Source of the DNA: Simmondsia chinensis
Taxonomy: Eukaryota > Streptophyta > Magnoliopsida > Caryophyllales > Simmondsiaceae
Direction: 5' to 3'
DNA: 64,000 nucleotides
NCBI GenBank assembly: GCA_018398585.1
Contig: JAGTTD010000018.1
Coordinates: 751,501-815,500 of the forward strand
Part shown: positions 46,153 to 57,168 of the stretch, one piece after another
How positions within the stretch are numbered: position 1 is the stretch's first letter
Layout of the letters: every line of letters starts with the position of its first letter
Position numbers and translations under genes: made by a program
Notes under the pieces: model-generated
Seen by the model: the letters and a program-made list of their open reading frames with translations, nothing else
What the model was told of the DNA's origin: nothing
The model's database searches: none

Positions 46153-47232
46153 CGACAAATTATGGAAATACCTCATGAACTTTACAATTAAACACAAGAC
46201 ACTCATTGCACTTTCAATTTTATAAAGTAGTGAACTGAATTTTATAATTAAACATAATATATACCCTACACTTTTAATTTTATACAAAAGCCCCTTGAAC
46301 TTTGTAATTAAATACAATACACCCCCCATACTTTTAGTTTAGTCCTTGAACTTTATTATTACACATAATTCATCCCCTTAACTTTATTGCTATTCATAAT
46401 ACACCCCTTAGACATTAATAGATTTGAAATTAAAAAATTTTAAACAAATTATGAAAAAATAATTTTTTGAAAAAATTTTGAAAAAATATAGTAATATTTT
46501 TTAACTTTAATTTTTTCAACTTTTTTTAAAAAAACTTTTTAGAATTTATTTTCAAATTTTTTATTTCGTACTATTTTTTTTATTTTAAATTTATTAATAT
46601 AATTTTAAAAATTAAATTTTTTAAAAAATGATTATATTTAATCTTATAGTAATTTTATTAAAAATATTTTGTTATCTTGTAAATTTATAATGTTATTATT
46701 ATAGTTAATTAAAAAATTAATTTGTGAATATTAGGAAATTTTTTTATGTTTTGCTTAAAAATATAAAACTCTTATCTTTTTCTGAAAAATATAAAATCCC
46801 GATCTTTTATATAAAGGTAGAAAATCCTTGATTTTTAATTTAAAATTTATTAATCTAATTTTTTAAACTTAAAAAATATATTATATTTTTCTAAATTTTT
46901 TTCATAATTTATTTTAAATTTTAAATTTATTAATATCTATGGGGTGAGTTGCGTTTAATAACAAAGTTCGGGGGGTGAGTGGTGCGTAATAACTAAGTTC
47001 AAGGACTGTTTTTTGAAATTGAAAGTATATGGGATGTATTGTGTTTAATAATAAAATTAATGGGGTGAGTTATGTATAATAATAAAGTTTAGGGGGACAT
47101 TTTATGAAATTAAACGTACAAGGGGTGTGTTGTGTTTAACTATAAAGTCCAGGGGGTTATCTTATGAAATTAAAAGTGAAGGAGTATGTTGTATTTAATT
47201 ATAAAGTTCAGGAAGTCTCTCTATATTTTGCC
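46153..47232. mobile_element. Non-autonomous MULE with ~290-bp inverted repeats
   Basis: A 1080-bp AT-rich element. Its left arm (46153-46440) and right arm (46940-47232) are inverted copies made of short tandem units like CTTTATAATTAAATACAA and ACACCCC(T)TTGAACTTT. The flanks TTTATTTTA (46144-46152) and TTTATTTCA (47233-47241) match at 8 of 9 bases, the TSD length of Mutator elements. It has no coding capacity. Confidence 0.65.
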
Positions 47233-47393
47233 TTTATTTCATTATTCCTCGTCTTATTTTTATTATGGAAAATTGAAAAATACTATTGAAAAGTAATTTT
47301 TAGGTGGAAAAAAATAAAATAAAAAACTGAACTATAAATATTTTTCTACTCTTCGAGCTCACCATAAATTGTTTGGTTGTCGTGTTTCATTCT

Positions 47394-47706
47394 GGCTATG
47401 TTTGGCTGTAACTATTATCTTTTAGCGTTTACCTATTAACTGTTAACTGATTGATAGCTTTTAGCTGTAAGCTAATGGATAATATGTTTAATAATTAAGA
47501 AGAAAAGAAGGGGCAAGATGATAAATAAAATTTGATTATATATTGTTTGAAAAATTAAAAGCTAAATTGTTTAGCTTTTGAAAAGCTGCTTTTTAGAAGT
47601 TAAACGCTGTGAAAAACGTTAACAAAACTTTTACCAAACAGCTCTATTAGCTGTTTGACTAGTCAAAAGCTAAACTGTTACAAAAAATTGCTTGCCAAAC
47701 ATAACC
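47394..47706. repeat. MITE with GGCTATGTTTGGC inverted ends
   Basis: A 313-bp insertion with ends GGCTATGTTTGGC and GCCAAACATAACC, 12 of 13 matching when reversed. Interior words match 21830-22117. It is absent from the duplicate at 56600, so it entered after the duplication. No clear TSD. Confidence 0.65.
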
Positions 47707-48049
47707 TCAAACCCAAGTTTTGAATTGTTAAGCGTGCAAGGTAAGGCATCTATAGGCTTCACTCCGTCATCCCCAACTATCGCTTCGGTTGAGTTTACAT
47801 TTTTAATTTTCTCACAGCTTATGAAGTATCGGTTGAATCCACTTACAAGTGATTGATTGATGTTAATCACGTGTAGATCAAACTTCACTTACCCCCGAGT
47901 AATGGTAAGTCCTTCAGCAAGTTTATTTCCTTAAATTTTTGCTGGTCAGATACTTAACAAAAACAAATGAAACAATATGAACATAATAATTTTTCTAGGA
48001 TTTTTTTAGTTCTATCTCTTTTATATTTTTTAAATTTTATCATTGTAGA

Positions 48050-48365
48050 TAAAAAAAATTATTTTTGTAAAATGTTAACACTATTAACATCAGTTAGTTT
48101 TTATTGACGTGGTTTTAAAAAAAAAATTTAATTTAAATTTACATTTAAAATAATTTAAAAAATATTTTAAACATTTAAAATTTTGTAAATATTTTAAAAA
48201 AATATTTCTTAAATGGCAAGTCATAGAAAACTGACGATATTAACATTAAGACGTGATATTAAAAAAAAATTTAGGTGTGATATTTAAAAATTAGAAAATG
48301 TTGGTGATTTTTAAAAACCGCACTTAGAATTTATGTGGTTTTTAATAATAAAAAAAAGCCCAAAA
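48050..48365. repeat. AT-rich inverted-repeat element (AACCACCTAAATTTT family)
   Basis: The left arm has TTAACATCAGTTAGTTTTT. The right arm has ATATTAACATTAAGACGTG, TTAGGTGTGATATT and GAATTTATGTGGTTTT. It is the same organisation as at 30545. The following 48370-49560 is AT-rich debris without a supported gene. Confidence 0.45.
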
Positions 48366-49854
48366 ATTATTGTATTAAATCTTATAAGTTTTTAAAAGTT
48401 TTTTCATGAAAATTTTAAACATATTTTCTTTAAATTAGTACATAATTAATTAAAAGATTCATTTTAAGGTAAATTATATCTTCAGTCTTTTGCGCAAAAA
48501 ATTTATCTTTTACCAACAAATATAAAACCCTCATATTGACCTAAAAGCAAAAATGGGTAACAAATGAAATTAAATATTTAAACCCTCCACGTCTGAGGGA
48601 CAAAATAATCACAAAAAGTCAGCTCAGGGCAACCTAATAGATTGGAGTAAAGTGACATATTTTTACAAATTAAAGGAGTTAAGTATTATTATTATTATTA
48701 TTTTTTTCTAACAAAGAACCTGATTATTCGGTAAACCTCGACCCATGCGGTGACCGACACACCATATGAGCCAAAAGATTCCTCAGGGAGAGGCTCAAGG
48801 GAGAAAACGAACTCCAAACCTATTGACCTAAAATAACACTCAATCTTTTAAGTTACCTTGTATCACTGAAGTAAAGCCCCGACAAGCAGTTTACCCTAGA
48901 TTTTACTAACATTTTCTTTGCATGGAATGCCCAGAGTTCAAAGGTGTCGGGAGCATAGTATCGAGCTATGGCTGTTTATTTAACTCAAAAGGCTGATCCA
49001 ATACCAAGATTAACATCGTAAAAGCCATGTCCGAGCCTAGTATGCTAGGTTGATCCAACAGAATTTCCAATTTCGCCTCATCATGAAAAATAGGGCTTCA
49101 TCCAAACACGAGATTTCTCCCCTCCAACAGTAGCCTATTATTTTTAACCCCATTTTCCATATTTTTTTAGTTACTATACGGTTGAAATTAACAACTTGTT
49201 GGAAAAATAAAAGGTTAAAGTAGTTAGAATGTATCTAGAAAGATAAAAATTGTTGTCATGCCGTAAAATTCATCACTGCCCTGAATTCGTTTATGCCCCG
49301 CACCCGTACAATGGGACCAAAAGGCACTCCGAACCCAGGGTTAACACAACATCCACTAGTATAGTATACTCCGGGATAGTAGAATGCACCACAAAATGTT
49401 ACTAAATCAAGAGAAACAAACGTCACTAAATCTCCAACCAAATCATGATTGTTTCAATTAACCCTTTTTTTCTATTTCACAACGGAAAAATAAAATCAGA
49501 TATTAAAAAATTGGGCCAGAATATAAAATCCGAATTTACTGATTCTTCTACATGGTACTGAGTGCAAATAAATGAGCTAAAATGCCGAATTCAAAACCAA
49601 GCTCGATCCAAATGTGCCTAAAAGAACTAGCCAGCCCAAACAAGACTCAATGTGCTGAACTCATCAAATCAGGTTCGAGCTCATTCATCAGTTCCAAAAA
49701 AATAAGAACCAAATAACCATAATTTTACAACTCGACTAAACAGACCCTTAAAAAAAAATGATGCCAACATAATGCTACATTATTAACAGAAAATAACCGC
49801 AACTACAAACACAATTACTTCAGAATTTTCCTTTAGAACGGTAAGGTCATTACA

Positions 49855-49925
49855 TAGAGGTGAGGTATGTGCCATGAACTTGGGACTCGTGGATGCCCTA
49901 AGGCATCCCCAACCACTGAGGCACA
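49855..49925 (-). repeat. tRNA-like SINE head, copy 1
   Basis: On the - strand it reads GTGCCTCAGTGGTTGGGGAT with a weak box B region (CCCAAGTTCATGGC). The duplicate at 57303-57375 keeps box B better. It predates the segmental duplication because both copies have it at the same place. Confidence 0.45.
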
Positions 49926-50198
49926 AGGGTGTCGGGAAGATTACTACGCAATTATCTTAACACAATGGCTACAAATATGGCGGCCCACATCACAAATTTT
50001 TGAAGAACAATAAGCCTACCAGCAAATTTATCTCCTTTCAGCTTCCACCTTCCCCACCACCAATGGCGTGCATAGAATTAAAAAGGTGAATTTGAACTCG
50101 GTTTGCAAAAGAGAATAGAGGCAACGCATTAACAGATGATGCAGTAAGGATTCGTTTCGCATTTCTATAGTTCGATTGTATAAATAAGTAGCAATCTT

Positions 50199-50455
50199 CA
50201 ATACAACAACAACAGACGCAGTGCCTCAAGAGCTCCCGCACAAGCGGGGACTGGGAGGGGTGGATATACGTAGCCTTACCCCTTCAGGCTATAACCCTGC
50301 TAAGAAGTTGTTTCCGAGGATCGCTAACCTTACAGGGTTGGCAACACGAGGACTTCCTAGAAGGTCACCCATCCTGGTACTACTCCTGCCCGAGCACGCT
50401 TAACTTCGGAGTTCTAATGGGATCCGGTTGCATTAGTACCTGGTAAATGAACCCT
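50199..50455 (-). mobile_element. 5S-headed SINE, full length, inserted in flank copy 1
   Basis: About 257 bp on the - strand. It starts GGGTTCATTTACCAGGTAC and continues with 5S words AGAACTCCGAAGTTAAGCG and AGGATGGGTGACCTTCTAGG, body GGAAACAACTTC and CTTGAGGCACTGCG, and tail TGTTGTTGTTG. The TSD GTAGCAATCTT lies at 50188-50198 and 50458-50468. The duplicate at about 57626 has AAGTAGCAATCCTTCC uninterrupted, a natural empty site. Confidence 0.88.
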
Positions 50456-50744
50456 ATGTAGCAATCTTTACTCCAATGGAAAAATGTTTCCCTTCATAGA
50501 ATGGAAGTTGACTTCTCCTAAGGACAAAGAATGGCATTTTCCTTCACGGAATGCATAACATTTTCTGTAGTAATATCGCATCCTATATTTTACTTTAACC
50601 TGGATTTCATCCCATGTAACTACACCTGGCTTACGAAGTGGTGGCGGTGTTGCACAGATAGGCATCATAAACAATATTTGACAGTGGGGACAATCCCGTT
50701 GGGTTATGAGGAAACAAAAACTGCTTCTAGTGAGTAGTCATTCA

Positions 50745-51000
50745 GGGTTCATTTACCAGATACTAATGCACCAGATCCTATTAGAACTCCAAAGTTAAGC
50801 ATGCTTGGGCGATAGTAATACCAGGATAGGTGACCTCCTGGAAAGTCCTCGTGTTGCCAATCCTATAAGGTTGGGGGTCCTCGGAAACAGCCTCTCAACA
50901 GGGTTACACCTTGAAGGGATAAGGTTGCGTACATCCACCCCTCCCAGATCCCGCTAATGCGGGAGCACTTGAGGCACTAGGTCTGTTGTTGCCGTTGTTG
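50745..51000 (+). mobile_element. 5S-headed SINE, full length, perfect 19-bp TSD
   Basis: A 256-bp insertion between perfect repeats TCTAGTGAGTAGTCATTCA (50726-50744 and 51001-51019). It starts GGGTTCATTTACCAG and has 5S-type box A AAGTTAAGCATGCTTGGGCG and box C-like GATAGGTGACCTCCTGG. Then come TCCTCGGAAACAGCCTCTC, the body and the tail TGTTGTTGCCGTTGTTG. The duplicate at about 58332 reads TTCTAGTGAGTACTGATG without the insert. This is the best copy for defining the family. Confidence 0.92.
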
Positions 51001-51270
51001 TCTAGTGAGTAGTCATTCAAAAACTGATGGTGAAGGGAATTGCAACACTGCATAACCTCTAAAATGAACATTTCTTGTGTTATATTCTTAGAAAAGATTC
51101 TTATAAATATAAACATACAAGTAAAAACTATCGAATAAGGATTCAAATTAACGACTGTATGACCACTCATTCAATCCCTTTCAAACAAATAACAAGGTTT
51201 AAAAATTAACTTAGATTCCCTTCACAAGCCCACTATTATTGCAACATCACATTATACAGACACAAAATCT

Positions 51271-51503
51271 TAGGGCTCGTTTGGTACTTTTTTATTTGTG
51301 CAATTTTTAATCTTTGAGAACCTAAAACCATATTTGGTCCAATTTTTTCTAGTTTTGGTTTCCTATTTTAAAATTTTTCTTTATTTGAGTGAAAACTGAA
51401 AATCGAAAACCAACAACCAGAAAAGCTTGATTTCGAAGCCTAATTCTTAGTTTCTCAAAAATCAAAAAACTACAAACAGAAAATGACACTAAACGGGCCC
51501 CTA
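51271..51503. repeat. Foldback MITE, GGCCTGTTTGGTAT family
   Basis: Starts TTAGGGCTCGTTTGGTAC and ends ACACTAAACGGGCCCCTAA, with inverted termini and arms GTTTCCTATTTT and AAACTGAAAATCGAAAACC. About 233 bp, in flank copy 1 only. The duplicate has a MULE end near the same place. Confidence 0.65.
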
Positions 51504-51662
51504 ATTCATGTAAAATCAATGACCAAATTCACAGCAAAAGGTTAAGCAACTTACCCCCATAATCATCACATGCGTAGAACACTCTTCTTGGGAAGCTTGG
51601 CTTACTTCAGAGTTTGGTTCTGCAGCAAAGAAGACAGAAAGAAACACATTGCAAATAACATC

Positions 51663-51905
51663 CAATTCAATCAATTTATCGCGTTAACTCTCTAGCCTCA
51701 TCCATCATACCAGCGGCAGCACTCCCTTTAATTACGCTCATATGGATCCTGACATCAGCTTTCAGTTGATTCGATACCATAATTTCTAGAAATTCCATCA
51801 CTGTACCCAACTTCCCGTTTTTACACAAACTGTAGCTCACAAACCTGTAAGCACCGTTTCTGATCTCATGGTTTCTTCTTCTCATCTATTTCGTGATCTT
51901 TTTAT
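51663..51905 (-). pseudogene. PPR relic B (3' end only)
   Basis: On the - strand it matches the last about 75 codons of the intact PPR gene: RNHEIRNGAYRFVSYSLCKN, LEIMVSNQLKADV and AAAGMMDEAREL. It has a premature stop after ELTR. Homology stops abruptly before about 51905, at the point corresponding to 42190 in the intact gene. Relic C breaks at the same point, so one truncated ancestor was duplicated again. It is not expected to encode a PPR protein. Confidence 0.85.
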
Positions 51906-53010
51906 AAAGGTATAAGAATATAGTAGAACTAACTCAATTATAGGAGTTTTTTTTTATCACAAACTCAATTATAGGAGTTCAACATAAATAATATAAATTG
52001 CTCATGTAACCTCATTCATTTGCATTTGTTATGATATATACATCTCAATACCCTCTTACACAAACAAAAAGCCAAACAACACAGAACATTTTTGAAATAC
52101 AATTCAATTTCCAATTTTCATTGCAAATAAGAACTAAATAGTCATACAATTTACTTTATGACTATTTAGTTTTGCATCCATTGAAAGGGATGTAGAACGA
52201 TGATGGTCAAAATCGGATTTATCACTTCACAACTACTGAAAGCCCAAGAAATCAACACCAGCAACAATAACAACCGCAGTGCCTCAAGGACTCCCTCCAA
52301 TGCAGGGTCTTTTAAAAACCTAACATTAATTTCCCTAGGGGTAAAATTGAAAATAATGAACACAACAAATGGGACATAAGAGAAAGAACGAACTCTGCAG
52401 TGTCACATATGTGTCAGATATCAAGTACTCAGCAAAGAAATATCAGACAGGGATAACTGTGATAATTGCACTTTTCTCATCATCCGCATGAACACTGCAA
52501 AAATCAGGATTTTATAATGAAAAAGCACATAAAAACTAGATAGTTAACTCATTAAAAGTGAAAATAAATTCAAGAAAGATGTAAAAAGCAAAAGCCTCAG
52601 ACCGTCCTAGTACTTAGAATTGTCCACACAGAGAATTTAGTAACTTCAACCAAATTAAGATAAGGTCATCATTGGCTTGAACAATCTCACTTCTATAAAA
52701 GAAATGGATCATATACGAAATTTGAAAACTGATAATTTTCAGAAAGAGAAGGAAAAAGCAATTAGGTAGAAGAATGGAGAAAGAGAGCCATCAGATCTTC
52801 CTATTCAGGTGAAAATCACAGTGCTTGGATTCACATCTAAGCATTCACAACCTACCAAATTCGCATCTTTTGGCCACTCTTTCACACACAGAGCGCATAC
52901 ATACATACAATCTCGAGGAGAGAAAGGAAGGGAAGTAGAAGAAGAGAGCGAAAAATGGACGATGGCTAACTGGTTTTTTAATTATATATGGCTTGTGTTT
53001 TGTGAAATTA
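51906..53010. repeat. Duplicated block attached to PPR relic B
   Basis: Matches 54321-55920 in order: TATAAGAATATA-GAACTAACTC, CTCATTCATTTGCAT, CAGATATCAAGTACTCAGC, CATCAGATCTTCCTATTCAG and CTACCAAATTCGCATC. The copy in C has an extra AT-rich insert of about 510 bp. A SINE fragment (GTGCCTCAAGGACTCC at 52279) is present only here. No coding sequence is supported. Confidence 0.65.
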
Positions 53011-53149
53011 ACAGCTTTCCCTCTAAAAAAACATATCGTCTGATCAAAACAATAACATACATACAGGGCTAGAAGTACTACGAACTAACATCAGTGTGCT
53101 CCTCTCACCTAACCAAATAAGCATGTATTGTGAAGAAATGTTCCACAAA

Positions 53150-53345
53150 TGTGCATAATACAGCTCAAAAGCTGTTGCGAGCTCTCACTCCAACTAATTT
53201 TTAACCTGCAAAAGAACAAGTCCAAGTTATATTCCACTAAATTGCTGCAATTTTCCAATGAAATCCCAAGTGAAAATTTCACCAGAAAAATACATCATTC
53301 CTCGGGTTTCCTAATGAAGCAAAGTAGCTTCACTCAATCAATGGA
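53150..53345 (-). other. Relic 3' UTR exon of PPR copy C
   Basis: On the - strand an acceptor CTTTTGCAG is followed by GTTAAAAATTAGTTGGAG and AGCTCGCAACAG. This parallels the 3' UTR exon of the intact gene at 41201. The next stretch to 53940 has no recognisable gene; an ORF at 53412-53648 is unsupported. Confidence 0.4.
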
Positions 53346-54054
53346 TCTCAAAGAGAACTGACATGAAGTTGCAAGGAATGTGAAATACATCTTCAAATGG
53401 GCGACTAGCTGATGTTTGAGCTTTACTTCAAGTTACGGCTGGCTAGCTGTTCTATTTCGGTATCTTGGAGGAACAGGGGCCATCTAGTGGTTGTTTTGTT
53501 TACTACATTTTTGTACCTTTTGGAGGTGTGCCATGTTTTCGTTGCTTTGTTCTGTTTTCATTCTTCTTTGGGCTTGGACACCTTCAAATTGTATCTTACT
53601 AAAACCAGGTATTGTCCGCAACCTTATGTTCAGGCTCGTATCCATTAATTTTGAGTTAGTTATACGTTTGGATTTTATGTAACAGTATTTTTATAATGAC
53701 CTCTATAACGCCAATGTAAATGTATTTTCAATGTTAAAAAAACTAAGTACGAAAACTAATTGTACAGCTATTACAACCTACGGTAACGTACAACTCAAAT
53801 GCAGTATATAGACGTTTGGGCAGAAGTTTGAAAACGGGAGATCAAAAATGAAAAAATATTTTCAAAACTCGGTTTTGACTTCTAAAAAACAAAATTAAAT
53901 AGAAAACAACATCAAATAGACTCTTAATGATTCCTCTATACTATTAACTACGTTCCATTGAGATGTTCACATACCTTGCAAGATGACAGCTTTGTGCTTA
54001 CAAAACACAAAGCCTTCCAACAGAGTGTAACAGAAACTTTGACAGTGTCAAACT

Positions 54055-54320
54055 TCGATTCAGTTCAACTTGATATCCTCTCTAAGAAAATCCCATCCGA
54101 TCAATTTATCGCGTAACGTTCTAGCCTCATCCATCATACCAGTACCAGCAATCCCTTCAATTACGCTCTTATAGATCGTGACATCAGCTTTCGTTTGATT
54201 CGATACCGTAATTTCTAGAACTTCAATCGCAGTATCCAACTTCCCATTTTTATACAAACCGTGGAACACGAACCTTTAAGCACCATTTTTGGTTTCTTCT
54301 TCTCATCTATTTCAGGATCT
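54055..54320 (-). pseudogene. PPR relic C (3' end only)
   Basis: On the - strand it encodes the PPR C terminus: FHGLYKNGKLDTAIEVLEIT, KADVTIYKSVIEGIAGTGMM and RDKLIGWDFLREDIKLN, with the native end and 3' UTR. A stop (TTAAAGG) lies just upstream in the frame, and homology ends at the same breakpoint as relic B. It is closer to the intact gene at its extreme 3' end than relic B is. Confidence 0.85.
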
Positions 54321-54984
54321 TTTTATATACGTATAAGAATATATAAGAACTAACTCAATTATAGGAGTAGAACATAAATAATGTAAATTACTTATGTAGC
54401 CTCATTCATTTGCATTTTTTAGGATATATACATCTCAATACCCTCTTACAAAAACAAAAACAAAAAAACCCAAACACCACAGGAAATTTTTGAAATACAA
54501 TTCAATTTCCAATCACGGATCTAGATTTTCATTGCAAATAAGAACTAAATAGTCATACAACTTAGTTTTACATACATTGAATGTCAAACTTTTTCTAAAT
54601 TCAATTTACGATTTTATGGATCCTATAAAAAGGGATGTATAACGATGATGATTAGCATACTTCGCAACAACGGAAAGCCTAAGAAATCAACACCATAATA
54701 AGAAATTATTACCATTTTAACAACATAACTTTAATTTCCCTGGGGGTGAAAATGAAAACAATGAACACAATAAATGGGCCATAACAGAAAGAACGAACTT
54801 TGCAGTGTCGCATATGCGTCAGATATCAAGTACTCAGCAAAGAAACATCAGACAGGGATAACTGCGATAATTTTATTTTTCTCATCATCCGCATGAACAC
54901 TGCAACAATCAAGATTTTATATGAAAAATCATATTAAAACTAAATAGTTAACTCATTAAAAGTCAAAATAAATTCCAGAAAGAA

Positions 54985-55500
54985 ACCACCTGCTTTTTAG
55001 TTAAGGGATCAGAATATCACCTAAATTTTTCAAAAAAATTTCAATGTTAAAACCTGATGTTGATATCTCTAATTTCCGTTAAAATAAATACGAAATTATC
55101 AAACTACTCTCAATAAAACTTGTTTTTCATCAATGAATTATAAACAAGTTTACAAATAAAAAATACTTCTAAATTTATTTTTTTTTGGCAAAAGCCTACA
55201 ACAGCGCATCGAACCCTTAACACTTTATAAATTCAAAGGTGATGGAAAATTTTGCCATTTGCAAAATATATTATTTACTATAATTTAATTAAATTAAGTT
55301 AAAATTGATATTTTGATGCAGTTATACCCCAAAACATATCATTTCATTTGACAGAAAGTTAATGGTGTTAACATTAGGTGTGACATTGAAAAATTTATAA
55401 AAAGTTTAGGTATAACTGTAAAAAATTAGAAAATTTAGGTAATTTTCTAATAACTCACCTAAAATATGGGTGATTTTCAGGGGGGGGAAAAAAAAAAAAC
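54985..55500. mobile_element. AT-rich inverted-repeat insertion in relic C block
   Basis: Present in C but absent from the matching place in B (near 52585). It begins ACCACCTGCTTTTTAG and ATCACCTAAATTTTTC, and ends AACTCACCTAAAATATGGG followed by GGGGGGGG and poly-A. Arms with TAATGGTGTTAACATTAGG match the family at 30545. Confidence 0.6.
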
Positions 55501-55919
55501 CAAAAAAAAAAGCCTCAGACCGTCCTAGTACACAGAACTGTCCACACAGAGAATTCAGTAACTTCAACCAAATTAAGATAAGGTCATCATTGGCTTGAAC
55601 AATCTCGCTTCTATAAAAGAAACGGTTCATATACGAACTCTCAAAACTGATAATTTTCAAAATGGGAAGGAAAAAGCAAATTAGGTAGAAGAATAGAGAA
55701 AGAGAGGCATCAGATCTTCCTATTCAGGTGAAAATCACAGTGCTCAGATTCAGATCTGAGCATTCACAACCTACCAAATTCGCATCATTTGGCCACTCTT
55801 TCGCGCACACACAACGCATACATACTTACAATATCGAGGAGACAGAGTGAAAAATGGACGATTGCTGAAGAAAGGCAACTGCTTTTTGATTTATATACAG
55901 CTTGTGTTTTGTGAAATTA

Positions 55920-56045
55920 GGGTTTTTTATTCTTGAAAAACGGCGGGGAGAAACCCTAATTTCTTCACGAATGAGGCGAGAAACCCTAAATATGAAGAGG
56001 CCTAGGGTTTGCTGTTGGTGCAAATTCTAGGGTTTGCTGTTGGGC
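55920..56045 (-). other. Relic 5' UTR exon of PPR copy C
   Basis: On + it reads GGAGAAACCCTAATTTCTTC, AATGAGGCG and GTTGGGCTTTGCTC. This matches GCGAGAAACCCTAATTTCTT and GTTGGGTTTTGCTC of the intact PPR leader at 44678-44780. Copy C therefore kept both ends of the gene and lost the middle. Confidence 0.6.
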
Positions 56046-56071
56046 TTTGCTCTGCTTACTTACATAATTTA

Positions 56072-56282
56072 TTTATCAGACACTAATACATCTAATTTTA
56101 TTAAAACTTTAAAGTTACACGCATTTGGGTGAGAGTAGTATCAGGTTAGGACCTGCTGAAAAGTTTCTGTATTGCTAACCCTATAAAATTGGGGGTCTTC
56201 GAAAATAATCTCTCAGCAAAATTATACCCTAAAGTGATAAAGTTGGAAGCCCTTAAAGTACTAAATCTTATTATTGTTGTTT
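56072..56282 (+). mobile_element. 5S-headed SINE, old copy with C-to-T decay
   Basis: The whole layout is present: CAGACACTAATACATC, TTTAAAGTTACACGCATTTGGG, AGGTTAGGACCTGC, GGGGGTCTTCGAAAATAATC, and tail TTATTATTGTTGTT. Many CG or C positions of the younger copies are T or A here (for example AATTTTATTAAAAC for GATCCCATTAGAAC). Part of the body is deleted. Confidence 0.75.
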
Positions 56283-57052
56283 GCTTTGATCACTTTATAT
56301 CAAAGTTAAGTTCAACTTATCTTTTCTTTTCTTTTTTTTAATTTATCTATTTTAATAAGATTTATTCATTTAAATTTTATATAATTTTACAGTGACGAGT
56401 TTAGTTTTACAATGCAGAAAGGTTTTTTTTTCCAAAATAAAGTGTTTGGATATAAACTTATAAAAAAAACTCATATATTATAATTATAATAATAACTTAA
56501 TAATCTAAATCAATTAATAATAAGTAAAATATAATCATAGTAAAATATTTTTTCACTCTTGAGCTCAACATAAACTATCATGCTATCGAGCTTAACTTCA
56601 CCCTAGGCTTGAACTCTCACAAGTACGAGGTAAGATATTTGTAGGCTTTGCTTCGTCACCCCTAATTGACAGCATAATTGAGTTCATATCTTTAATTTTC
56701 TTACAACATATATGGAGACAAATGTTTAATCAAGGATAATCACGTGCACTTTTTATTTCGCTTCATCACATGTAGTATTTGAAAATGATTACTACATATT
56801 TATACAATTAAACTACCGAAATGACCTAAAATGAAAGACTCAAAACCAAGGTCGTTAGAAATTGTTCTTAAACAAACTGAAGTCTAAACGAGACTTAATG
56901 AGTTGAACTCAACTTGAAACTCACCCAATCAGGATTGAGCTCAAACGGGCTAAACCCATCCGGAGCTCATTCATCACTTCCAAAAAATGAAAATAAACTA
57001 TAATTTCATAGCAAGACCAAATAGGCATTTCGCCCTTTCGAAAGAAGCCAAA

Positions 57053-57168
57053 CTATAACAACAAACCCAGTATCTTAAGAGCTCCCGCTAGCGCAGAGTC
57101 TGCGAGGATGAGATGTACGCAGCCTTACCCCTCCAGGGTACTCCCCCCAAAGGATGGCCGTGTCCGAA
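57053..57168 (-). mobile_element. Short TTG-tailed SINE with 13-bp TSD
   Basis: A 116-bp insertion between GAAAGAAGCCAAA repeats (57040-57052 and 57169-57181). On the - strand it starts TTCGGACACGGCC, has GGGTAAGGCTGCGTACATC and GCGGGAGCTC, and ends GGGTTTGTTGTTATAG. The matching site in flank copy 1 (about 49745-49760) lacks it. It has no 5S head. Confidence 0.88.

Larger units (their letters stand above)
47346..51265. repeat. Segmental duplication, flank copy 1
   Basis: Homologous in the same order to 56547-58885. Anchors are CTCTTCGAGCTCACCATAAA against CTCTTGAGCTCAACATAAAC, the block 49560-50195 against 56830-57640, GTTGGGTTATGAGG at 50699 against 58275, and TGTATGACCACTCATTCAAT at 51155 against 58722. 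Copy 1 has extra insertions: a MITE at 47394, an AT-rich element at 48050 and SINEs at 50199 and 50745. Apart from these and a tRNA-like SINE I see no intact gene in 47707-51265. An ORF homologous to 57303-57566 is frameshifted here. Confidence 0.7.

Noticed and set aside
50745..50850. Functional 5S rRNA gene
   Set aside because: The 5S-like part is diverged, single, lacks the T-run terminator right after it, and is embedded in a mobile element with its own TSD.
50199..51000. Cassandra-type TRIM retrotransposon with 5S in its LTRs
   Set aside because: The copies end in a TTG tail, have variable 11-19 bp TSDs and no TG...CA LTR ends, primer-binding site or polypurine tract. The two copies here are in opposite orientation with separate TSDs.
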